The notes under the pieces are model-generated. The model did not search any database. It was not told where the DNA came from and saw only the letters and a list, made by a program, of their open reading frames with translations. A program made the position numbers and the translations under genes. 50,210 nt of DNA from Candidatus Magnetominusculus xianensis (GTDB taxonomy: Bacteria > Nitrospirota > Thermodesulfovibrionia > Thermodesulfovibrionales > Magnetobacteriaceae), in contig LNQR01000060.1 of assembly GCA_001541255.1 (NCBI GenBank), forward strand, positions 1-50,210, written 5' to 3'. Positions 43,453 to 50,210 of this stretch are shown here, in pieces; positions within the stretch are counted from its first letter, which is position 1, and every line of letters starts with the position of its first letter.

Positions 43453-45139
43453 ACGGGTGTCCTTTTTCAGCTCGCAGTGGTTTTCTCTCATAGGGGAAGA
43501 GGTGTTTTTTCTCCTTGAGAGCGGCTTCTATAAACGATCTGAACAGAGGATGCGGCTCAGTTGGCTTTGATGTAAACTCCGGGTGAAACTGACAGCCCAG
43601 AAACCACGGGTGGTTTATAAACTCTATTATCTCCACAAGCTCACCGTCCGGCGACAGACCGCTTATGACAAGGCCCTTTGACTGAAGCAGCTCTCTGTAC
43701 TTATTGTTGAACTCATACCTGTGCCTGTGTCGCTCTGATATTTCGTCGCGCCCGTATGCGGCATATGCCTTTGTCTCAGGGATGCCAGAGACAAGAGTGC
43801 ATGGGTATGCACCAAGCCTCATTGTGCCGCCCTTAGCGCTCTCAGGGTTACGTTTTTCTATACGCCCCTTTCTGAAATCATACCACTGCTCCATCAGATA
43901 AATCACCGCATCAGCAGTGCCCTCGTCAAACTCAGAGCTGTTGGCCGTCGGAAGCGAGCAGACATTCCGTGCAAACTCTATCACAGCACACTGCATACCT
44001 AGGCATATTCCAAAGTACGGAATCTTCTTCTCCCTGGCATATCTGGCAGCCTGAATCTTCCCCTCAATCCCTCTGTTGCCAAACCCACCGGGCACAAGTA
44101 TGCCATCCACCTCAGACAGCAATACATTTGGCCCGCTTCGCTCTATCTCCTCGGCGTCAACCCACTGGAACACTATCTCTGCATCGTTTGCTATCCCGCC
44201 GTGAATCAGGGCGTCTACGAGGCTCTTATACGCGTCCTGATATTCTATATACTTGCCGACCATTGCGATGACGGCCTTATTTACGGGTTCTTTTATTCGT
44301 CTAACCACTTCTTTCCATACCGTGAGGTCTGGCGGTCTGGTTTGCAGATTGAAAACCCTTACAATCAGCTCATCAAGGCCCTCTTCGTGAAGGACAAGCG
44401 GGACTTCATAGATGGTCTTTACGTCGAGTGCGCCTATTACCGCCTCATAGTCGAGATTGCAGTGGAGGGCTATTTTCCTTTTCATGTCATCAGGCAGCGG
44501 CCTGTCACAGCGGCACAGGACGGCATCCGGCTGTATTCCAATGGCGCGGAGTTCTTTGACGCTGTGCTGCGTGGGCTTTGACTTCAGCTCACCGGCACTG
44601 TGGATATAGGGCACAAGCGTCAGATGAATATAGAAGACATTTTCCTTGCCCACGTCAAAACGAATCTGTCTGATTGCCTCAAGAAACGGCAGGCTCTCTA
44701 TGTCGCCAATTGTACCGCCAATCTCTACAATGACCACATCAACGCCGTGGCTCAGGGCCATTATCACAGATTTAATCTCGTCTGTGATATGCGGCACCAC
44801 CTGAACTGTCTGCCCAAGGTAGTCACCCTTGCGCTCTTTAGTTATTACGTTGAAGTATATCTTGCCAGAGGTATAGTTGCTGGCAATGTTTGTGCGTATA
44901 TGTGTGAAGCGTTCATAGTGTCCGAGGTCGAGGTCGGTCTCCGTGCCGTCGTCTGTGACAAACACCTCGCCGTGCTGAAATGGACTCATAGTGCCGGGGT
45001 CGATGTTTATATAAGGGTCGAGCTTTTGGAGGTTTACCCTGAGACCGCGCCCTTCAAGCAGCGCCCCTATGGATGAGGCCGCAATGCCTTTGCCAAGAGA
45101 CGACACAACGCCCCCGGTCAGGAATATGTATTTAGCCAT
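43442..45139 (-). CDS. pyrG: CTP synthase
   Basis: The 565-residue enzyme makes CTP from UTP and ammonia derived from glutamine. The synthase domain begins with [15 protein letters not shown], and the glutaminase half holds the catalytic Cys C379 in FGICLGMQ and the HPEF segment near the C-terminus. Length is slightly above average. It overlaps kdsB by 22 bases upstream and kdsD by 11 downstream, so translation is probably coupled. The neighbours make CMP-KDO, which consumes CTP. Confidence 0.98.
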   Translation of the reverse strand: MAKYIFLTGGVVSSLGKGIAASSIGALLEGRGLRVNLQKLDPYINIDPGTMSPFQHGEVFVTDDGTETDLDLGHYERFTHIRTNIASNYTSGKIYFNVITKERKGDYLGQTVQVVPHITDEIKSVIMALSHGVDVVIVEIGGTIGDIESLPFLEAIRQIRFDVGKENVFYIHLTLVPYIHSAGELKSKPTQHSVKELRAIGIQPDAVLCRCDRPLPDDMKRKIALHCNLDYEAVIGALDVKTIYEVPLVLHEEGLDELIVRVFNLQTRPPDLTVWKEVVRRIKEPVNKAVIAMVGKYIEYQDAYKSLVDALIHGGIANDAEIVFQWVDAEEIERSGPNVLLSEVDGILVPGGFGNRGIEGKIQAARYAREKKIPYFGICLGMQCAVIEFARNVCSLPTANSSEFDEGTADAVIYLMEQWYDFRKGRIEKRNPESAKGGTMRLGAYPCTLVSGIPETKAYAAYGRDEISERHRHRYEFNNKYRELLQSKGLVISGLSPDGELVEIIEFINHPWFLGCQFHPEFTSKPTEPHPLFRSFIEAALKEKKHLFPYERKPLRAEKGHPYVT

Positions 45140-45900
45140 TTTTTAACCTTTTCTATATCAGTTGGGCAGTCAACCCCTATGGTCTCGTGCGTAGTCTGCC
45201 CTACCTTTATTCTGATGCCGTTGTCCATCGCCCTCAGTTGCTCAAGCGACTCCGCCCTCTCAAGAGGGCTCTCCGTAAGACCAGCCATGCGCTGAAGAAT
45301 TTCTCTGCGATAGCCGTATATGCCGATGTGCTTATAGTAATGCGTCTGCCCTGTGCTGCCGCTGAATATTATATTACAGTCTTTGGTGATTGTTGTAAAC
45401 TCCCTGTAGTATGGGATTGGCGCCCTGGAGAAATACATTGCAAAGCCGTCAGCGTCTGTCACTACCTTTACTACATTGGGGTCAAATATAGCCTCCGCCT
45501 CGGTTATCCTCTTTTTCAGAGTTGCAATACCGGCGCGGCTGTCGCTTATTAACAGTTCTATGACGGCGTCTATCATATCTGGTCTTATCAGGGGCTCATC
45601 CCCCTGGACATTGACTATTATATCATATATATTATTGTTCGGGGCGCTGGCGGCCTCAAAAATCCTGTCCGTGCCGCTTTTGTGGTGCGTCCCTGTCATT
45701 ATCGCCTCACCGCCGAATGCCCTGACCGCATCAACAATCCTCTCGTCGTCTGTTGCAACGATTACTGTCTCTGGCAGCGCCGCCTTTTTAGCGTTGTCAT
45801 AGACATGTCTTATCATAGGAAGACCGTTTATCAGCGCAAGCGGCTTCCCGTTAAAACGCGTCGATGCGTATCGTGATGGTATAATTACGGCTGCCTTCAT
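45118..45900 (-). CDS. kdsB: CMP-KDO synthetase
   Basis: The 260-residue enzyme activates KDO with CTP to give CMP-KDO for LPS inner core. Family marks are [19 protein letters not shown] at the N-terminus, [15 protein letters not shown], and the [10 protein letters not shown] block. It starts 4 bases after the parB stop and overlaps pyrG. Its coupling to chromosome-partition genes may be an accident of operon packing. Confidence 0.96.
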   Translation of the reverse strand: MKAAVIIPSRYASTRFNGKPLALINGLPMIRHVYDNAKKAALPETVIVATDDERIVDAVRAFGGEAIMTGTHHKSGTDRIFEAASAPNNNIYDIIVNVQGDEPLIRPDMIDAVIELLISDSRAGIATLKKRITEAEAIFDPNVVKVVTDADGFAMYFSRAPIPYYREFTTITKDCNIIFSGSTGQTHYYKHIGIYGYRREILQRMAGLTESPLERAESLEQLRAMDNGIRIKVGQTTHETIGVDCPTDIEKVKKWLNTYS

Positions 45901-45904
45901 CCTG

Positions 45905-46732
45905 CTATATCCTCAGTATATCGATTAATCTGTTTAGCTCGTCCAGCGAGTAGTACTCAAGGACTATCCTGCCCTTGTTGCCGTCATGGTTGATGTGTAC
46001 CTTTGTGCCCAGGGTCTTTATCAGCTCATCCTCGACAGATGCTATGTAGGGGTCTCGCTGGGGCTGTGGCTTTGGGGGCGGCTTATCCTCTGCAAGTTTC
46101 TTGCAGAAGGCCTCAGTCTCCCTGACATTGAGGGCGCTTTTTATCACATGTGCTGCCGCGTCAAGCTGGGTGCCGGGGTCTGACAGGCTGAGAATTGCAC
46201 GTGCGTGCCCGGCGGTAAGTTTACCTGCAACAATATAGTCTTTGATTTCAGCGGGCAGGTTTAAGAGCCTCAGGTAGTTGGCCACAGTTGCCCTGTCCTT
46301 GCCGACTTTAACGGCAACTTCCTCTTGTTTAAGGTCGAACTCATCTATTAATCTTTGAAAGGCCGCGGCGGTCTCGATGGGGTTGAGGTTTTCTCTCTGG
46401 ATGTTTTCAATTAGTGATATTTCAAGTGAGTCTTCTCGATTTTTATCTCTGATAATACAGGGAATCTTCTTAAGACCGGCAAGATTAGAGGCACGCCACC
46501 GCCTCTCCCCGGCAATCAGCATAAATGTGCCGTCACCGTTTCTGGACACTATTACCGGTTGTATTACGCCCTGAGCAGTTATTGAAGAGGCCAGTTGAGC
46601 AAGTGCGTCTTCGTCAAAGTGCTTGCGGGGCTGGGCCGGGTTTGGAAATACCTTTTCGATTTCAACATGGCTTATCTCTTCACCTTCCTGTGGGATAAGG
46701 GCGTCAAGGCCTCTGCCCAATGCCTTTTTCAT
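45905..46732 (-). CDS. parB: Chromosome partition protein ParB
   Basis: The 275-residue protein has the ParB signature: GERRWRAS (CTPase/nuclease-fold box), ENIQRENLNPIE, and a helix-turn-helix with EEVAVKVGKDRATVANYLRLL. It should bind parS sites and spread by CTP-dependent clamp sliding. It overlaps parA as ATGA. I saw no parS-like palindrome (TGTTTCACGTGAAACA) in the window, so the site may be elsewhere. The gene fits a chromosomal parAB pair. Confidence 0.96.
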   Translation of the reverse strand: MKKALGRGLDALIPQEGEEISHVEIEKVFPNPAQPRKHFDEDALAQLASSITAQGVIQPVIVSRNGDGTFMLIAGERRWRASNLAGLKKIPCIIRDKNREDSLEISLIENIQRENLNPIETAAAFQRLIDEFDLKQEEVAVKVGKDRATVANYLRLLNLPAEIKDYIVAGKLTAGHARAILSLSDPGTQLDAAAHVIKSALNVRETEAFCKKLAEDKPPPKPQPQRDPYIASVEDELIKTLGTKVHINHDGNKGRIVLEYYSLDELNRLIDILRI

Positions 46733-47487
46733 TCAACCAATACCTCCCGTGCCAGTGCCAGATATGCCTGTGCGCCCTTTGAGCGGACATCGTAGTGAAG
46801 CGCCGGTTTGCTATGGCCTGGGGATTCTGCCAGAGTAACGTTTCGCGGAATTATCGTCGTATATACCTTTTCATTAAAATGTGTCCGCACCTCTGCTGCT
46901 ACCTGTGCAGAGAGTGAATTTCTCATATCATACATAGTCAGCAGGATTCCTTCTATAGATAATGATGGGTTAAAGGACTTTTGTACAAGACTTATCGTCC
47001 TGGTCAACATGCTAAGCCCCTCAAGCGCGTAGTACTCGCACTGCACGGGGATGATAACGGAATCAGACGCAGTGAGGGCATTGAGCGTTAGCAGCCCCAG
47101 AGACGGCGGGCAGTCGATAAGTATGTACTTGTACTGGTGTCTGATTGAATTAAGTGCGTCCGACAACACCCATTCGCGTCTCTTCTTTGAGACAAGCTCT
47201 ATCTCAACGGCCAGAAGGTCAACAGTGCATGGTACAATAAACAGATGCTCAAACGGCGTGGCTGCTATGGTATCGGCGATTGCATACTTAGATGTGTACA
47301 CGTCATAGATGCCCTTAGTGATGTGTCTTTTGTCGATACCTACGCCGCTTGTAGAGTTACACTGCGGGTCAGTGTCAACGATAAGGATATCTTCGCCAGC
47401 CAGGGCAATAGAGGCAGCAAGATTAATGGCCGTTGTAGTCTTTCCAACACCACCCTTTTGATTTGCTATTGATATTATCCGCCCCAT
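46729..47487 (-). CDS. parA: Chromosome partition ATPase ParA
   Basis: The 252-residue protein is a ParA/Soj ATPase. It has the deviant Walker A KGGVGKTT (11-18), the DTDPQCNS strand and a DCPPSLGLLTLNA segment. Together with ParB it segregates origins. It is the first gene of the long operon running to the membrane glycosyltransferase. No rsmG or mnmG genes, which often lie next to parAB, are seen. Confidence 0.97.
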   Translation of the reverse strand: MGRIISIANQKGGVGKTTTAINLAASIALAGEDILIVDTDPQCNSTSGVGIDKRHITKGIYDVYTSKYAIADTIAATPFEHLFIVPCTVDLLAVEIELVSKKRREWVLSDALNSIRHQYKYILIDCPPSLGLLTLNALTASDSVIIPVQCEYYALEGLSMLTRTISLVQKSFNPSLSIEGILLTMYDMRNSLSAQVAAEVRTHFNEKVYTTIIPRNVTLAESPGHSKPALHYDVRSKGAQAYLALAREVLVE

Positions 47488-47557
47488 TAAGTGTTCTTAC
47501 CGGCCGATGACAACAAGACAACTATTTTGGGTATTTTGGGCGAAATGCCCCCTGATG

Positions 47558-48271
47558 TTATGGCAGACAGATACAAAAAATGCCACCCCCAAGGACTCCG
47601 CCGTTTGCTATGGAGATATAACCTTCTTTATCCTTATTTTTATGAAACCTTGCTACCATTTCAGAAAAATAGATGCCAAGCCCCGTGCTTCCCGTTGTAA
47701 AACTTATCTGGCGCGTATTGCTGCCTGAACCGCCGCCAAGCATTGTTGGTGGATAGCCTACCCCGTTGTCTTCGACACAGATATTGAGGTACGAGTCCTT
47801 TTCATATACTGACAACCGGAGCATGTCCTTCGTATATCGAAATGAATTGTTCATTGTGCTGCTTAGAACGCCGGCAATTAGTTCCTTGTCTATAAACCAG
47901 TACAGGTCATCGGGACAGTCTATCTCGATGCCTATTCCCTTGTATTCCATTAAAGACATATTTTGCGAAACGACCTCATCAATTAAATCATAGAGCGGGG
48001 TGTGTGAGATATTAAGCGAGTAGAGAGAGTTTTCAAGCCTGTATAGAGAAAGAAGCTGAATGAGATTGTTGTTGACGCGCTTGGCCTCGTACTGGAGTTG
48101 TGACAGGAGCTTGCCCGATGAGTACTCACTCTCTTTGAAAGTCTCAACCACCTCATCAAGGTGGTTTATCAGCACACCCAGTGAGTTTTTCATATCGTGT
48201 ACAGAGGATGCCAGCACGACAGAGAAATCCAGACTGCCTTCTTTATTATCGGCTCTGTTATTAGATTCCAT
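47558..48271 (-). CDS. Soluble histidine kinase
   Basis: The 237-residue protein has a short dimerisation/phosphotransfer region with H25 in SSVHDMKNSLGVLI and an ATPase domain containing NNSFRYT, DNGVGYPP and GSTGLGIY. No sensor domain or membrane segment is present, so the signal must come from a partner. It follows the receiver-TPR gene by 26 bases in the same transcript, so the two are probably a kinase/receiver pair. The receiver-TPR protein is the likely phosphoacceptor. Confidence 0.87.
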   Translation of the reverse strand: MESNNRADNKEGSLDFSVVLASSVHDMKNSLGVLINHLDEVVETFKESEYSSGKLLSQLQYEAKRVNNNLIQLLSLYRLENSLYSLNISHTPLYDLIDEVVSQNMSLMEYKGIGIEIDCPDDLYWFIDKELIAGVLSSTMNNSFRYTKDMLRLSVYEKDSYLNICVEDNGVGYPPTMLGGGSGSNTRQISFTTGSTGLGIYFSEMVARFHKNKDKEGYISIANGGVLGGGIFCICLP

Positions 48272-48297
48272 AGTTAATCAGCCTCGCTTTATTCCCG

Positions 48298-49914
48298 TCA
48301 TTTTACTACTGTTTGAAACAATTCTATAAGGGCATGGAACTTATCATAGGACGGGTCAACCTTTCTTACCCTTTCAAGATACTGCTTGACCTTGTGAATG
48401 AGTTTGTCTGTGGTGCCGCCCTTTTGCATATACATGAGGATTGCCTGGGCTGCGTTCGCGTTTATGATCTTATTTTCAGGCGCGCTGGCGGCTGCTTTCT
48501 CAAAGTACTCGATGGCCTCTTGCAGCTTGCCGTTTTTCACAAGGGCTACGCCTTCGTTATTAACTGCAATAATTTTTTGCTGTGTCTCAACAATCAAGCG
48601 AGAGCCTTCGTCCTTCATATCGGCCTCGTCGAAGACGGACTGCGCCTTTTTAAGCAATTTCTCATTGTCGTGGTTGTTTTTAATGACATCCTGCATGATT
48701 TTACTTGCCTTGTCTTTCTCTCCGAGTTGAAAGAATGAGTTTGCCATATCCAGAGACGCTTCTGGAGACAAATAATTTCTCACCGACTCAAACAGCATTG
48801 CGGATTCATTCAGGGCCTTTTTAAGACCGTTTTCGTCTCCCATGGTCTTATATGCCAGTCCCTGAACTACAACAGACTGAAGCGCTGCCTCAGGTTCACC
48901 TTCAAACAATTTTTTTGATTCCTCAAGGAGTTCTAATGCCTTGCCCGGCGACTTCTTTTCAATCAGCACTTTAGCTAGTCCGGTGTAATCGGCGGCCTCT
49001 CTGAAGCACGACAGCTTACCCATGTCAACGGCATTTCTGAATGACTTTTCTGCTGTATTTAAATCCTTGTTTTTAATAGCCACCTGTGCGAGGGCCTTTT
49101 GTCTAAGTATTGCCTTAGGGGATACTTCAACCGCCCTGGTCAGGACACGCTGTGCCTCTTTGGTCTCCCCCAGTTCATCGAGGGTCTTTGCAAGCCAGTC
49201 GTATGCCTCCATCAGCGACCTGTGTTCATCGACCAATTCCTGAAAAATATCCCGCGCCTCAAAGAACCGTTCTGTATAAAAACATACCTTGCCCAACCCC
49301 AGTAACGCCCACGGCACCCTTCTTATGGCAATAACTGCGTCGTAAATCTGCTCGGCGTCTGAGTAGTTGCCAAGAGTTATAGATAAATCCGCCTTTATCC
49401 GCATGAACTCGTACATGTTTTTTGGTTTTTGTTCGATGCGCTCGTTACATGCCTGCAGGGCTGCAATGTAATCCTGCCGGTGAATTGCCTTTTCTACGCT
49501 TTCAAAATCACTCTTTCTGTTTAGAAGCCTCTCAAGACGGTTCAATAAGGCATTCTTTGTAAATGGTTTTGTCAGATAGTCGTCAGGCTTATATTCCATG
49601 GCGCCCATGACCATCATCATGGTGTTTTCAGCCGTTACCATCAGAAAGCAAGTCGAATAGCGAAGTAAGTCCCTGTGTTTTATCTCTTCGAGAATCTGCT
49701 GCCCGTCTCTTTTACCATCGCCAAGATTATAGTCACATAAAATTACGTCATATGGTTTTCCTGCAATCTTTTCAATTGCGTCGTCGCCGCTGCCCGTATC
49801 ATCTATATCCATAGCGCCCAGGGCCTGAAACATCTTCCTTACTGAGCGCCTGTACTCAGAAAAATCGTCAATAATCAGTATTCTCTTATGTGTGAAATCT
49901 ATTTTTGCCATCAT
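48298..49914 (-). CDS. Receiver-TPR response regulator
   Basis: The 538-residue protein has an N-terminal receiver (about 8-130; D16/D17, phosphoacceptor D61, T94, K116) and a long TPR-rich helical region (about 150-535) with units such as GNYSDAEQIYDAVIA, ELGETKEAQRVLTRAVEVSP and GKLQEAIEYFEKAAASAP. Phosphorylation probably alters binding of partners to the TPR arch. It has no DNA-binding or enzyme domain. Two adjacent ATGs (49914, 49911) follow a GGGAAG site. A sigma-70-type promoter lies upstream, and the histidine kinase gene follows. Confidence 0.9.
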   Translation of the reverse strand: MMAKIDFTHKRILIIDDFSEYRRSVRKMFQALGAMDIDDTGSGDDAIEKIAGKPYDVILCDYNLGDGKRDGQQILEEIKHRDLLRYSTCFLMVTAENTMMMVMGAMEYKPDDYLTKPFTKNALLNRLERLLNRKSDFESVEKAIHRQDYIAALQACNERIEQKPKNMYEFMRIKADLSITLGNYSDAEQIYDAVIAIRRVPWALLGLGKVCFYTERFFEARDIFQELVDEHRSLMEAYDWLAKTLDELGETKEAQRVLTRAVEVSPKAILRQKALAQVAIKNKDLNTAEKSFRNAVDMGKLSCFREAADYTGLAKVLIEKKSPGKALELLEESKKLFEGEPEAALQSVVVQGLAYKTMGDENGLKKALNESAMLFESVRNYLSPEASLDMANSFFQLGEKDKASKIMQDVIKNNHDNEKLLKKAQSVFDEADMKDEGSRLIVETQQKIIAVNNEGVALVKNGKLQEAIEYFEKAAASAPENKIINANAAQAILMYMQKGGTTDKLIHKVKQYLERVRKVDPSYDKFHALIELFQTVVK

Positions 49915-49952
49915 CTTCCCTTGCTTATCAATTAATCAGTCTATACTTTAAC

Positions 49953-49981
49953 ATAACATCATACGTTTTGTCTTCTGTCAA
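49953..49981 (-). promoter_or_regulatory. Sigma-70-type promoter
   Basis: On the minus strand TTGACA (49976-49981) and TGTTAT (49953-49958) are 17 bases apart. It should drive the receiver-TPR and kinase genes. Confidence 0.65.
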
Positions 49982-49992
49982 CGGCGCGGCAG

Positions 49993-50050
49993 CAGGGCAA
50001 ACGCATTTGAAAATTACAATAGCCGTTTCGTCCTCTGGATTCCAGCTTTA
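49993..50050 (+). repeat. Dispersed repeat, copy 2
   Basis: This copy shares the anchor GGGCA-A-ACGCATTTGAAA and the end block CTGGATTCCAGCTTT with 14919-14990 in the same orientation. The right hairpin arm present in copy 1 is missing here, so it is a truncated copy. Confidence 0.6.
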
Positions 50051-50121
50051 CCGCGAAAGTCCTATTGAGTAAGGCACAAAACTCCTCTGAGGCGGCCCTT
50101 AAAATGGGCCCAGGCGACTAT

Positions 50122-50210
50122 CTATCTTTTTTCGATTTCGTATTCTTTTATTTTATTTATCAGCGTCTTATAGTCTACCTTCAGAAGTGCCGAGGCCTTT
50201 TTCTTGTTGC
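50122..50210 (-). CDS. C-terminus of a Fis-type (NtrC-family) regulator, partial
   Basis: The minus strand from the window edge encodes NKKKASALLKVDYKTLINKI, then KEYEIEKR and a stop at 50122-50124. This is the Fis-type helix-turn-helix end found in sigma-54-dependent regulators (typical NK.kAAelLgisr.tLyrKLkeyg). The rest of the gene lies beyond the window, so the AAA+ domain cannot be checked. Confidence 0.75.
   Translation of the reverse strand, partial: NKKKASALLKVDYKTLINKIKEYEIEKR

Noticed and set aside
44600..45076. Open frame antisense to pyrG
   Set aside because: pyrG is unmistakable on the opposite strand and this frame has no homology that I recognise.
45905..47487. parS site near parAB
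   Set aside because: No TGTTTCACGTGAAACA-like palindrome was seen in the window.
1..50210. CRISPR array, tRNA, rRNA, prophage or insertion sequence
   Set aside because: No regularly spaced identical repeats, no tRNA cloverleaf in the gaps, and no transposase, integrase or phage structural gene was recognised.

Overview
The window reads as a Gram-negative bacterial chromosome segment of moderate GC. It is rich in two-component and c-di-GMP signalling and carries lipopolysaccharide core genes (KDO and heptose). The mix of CheC/CheW-like parts, many free-standing receivers, HisKA_2 kinases, GAF/PAS sensors, HD-GYP/GGDEF/PilZ proteins, sigma-54 promoters and an AmmeMemoRadiSam radical SAM enzyme suits an environmental Nitrospirota or deltaproteobacterial-type organism. 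The lineage is inferred, not proven. No tRNA, rRNA, CRISPR array, prophage or insertion sequence was seen.

Layout. 217-2220 (+): receiver, CheC-like phosphatase and PAS-GGDEF cyclase, overlapping. 2199-6940 (-): CheW, P-loop ATPase, a two-domain TPR protein and glycerate 2-kinase in one tight operon. 7059-9329 (-): gapA-pgk with a clear terminator. 9455-10687 (-): DUF1015 protein. 10837-14913 (+): three signalling genes (receiver-GAF-PAS-kinase, receiver-kinase, receiver with an insertion). 15057-16067 (+): radical SAM enzyme. 16179-19000 (-): receiver-GAF and PAS-HisKA_2 kinase. 19122-21295: two small proteins and a GAF/degenerate GGDEF protein. 21354-23484 (+): dcd and a trpE-like gene. 23564-26720 (-): FecR, OmpA lipoprotein and CHASE2-HD-GYP. 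26845-31098 (+): MFS transporter and a large secreted repeat protein. 31496-35191 (+): WaaF-GmhB fusion, HMA metal-binding protein and a PriA that appears ATPase-dead. 35538-36818 (+): degenerate NtrC-like regulator behind a sigma-54 promoter. 36838-39461 (-): DUF350 / YgiB-like / glutathionylspermidine-synthase-like triad. 39899-40417 (+): zinc ribbon-PilZ protein behind a second sigma-54 promoter. 40487-47487 (-): parA-parB-kdsB-pyrG-kdsD-MNT-membrane glycosyltransferase, a compact operon. 47558-49914 (-): histidine kinase and receiver-TPR protein. 50122-50210 (-): the C-terminus of a Fis-type regulator.

How it fits together. kdsD and kdsB make and activate KDO, pyrG supplies the CTP that KdsB uses, and the WaaF-GmhB fusion serves heptose addition, so these genes converge on LPS core assembly. 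gapA, pgk and glycerate kinase are triose-level glycolytic genes. Most other genes are signal transduction. The least understood unit is the ATPase-TPR pair at 3434-6472, which shares an operon with a lone CheW. Other unusual points are two proteins that share a GAF domain with the same Cys/His signature, two nucleotide-dependent proteins (PriA, NtrC-like) that have lost catalytic motifs, an in-frame OmpA-TAG-CHASE2 arrangement, and several genes whose promoter -10 box lies so close to the start codon that leaderless transcripts are likely.
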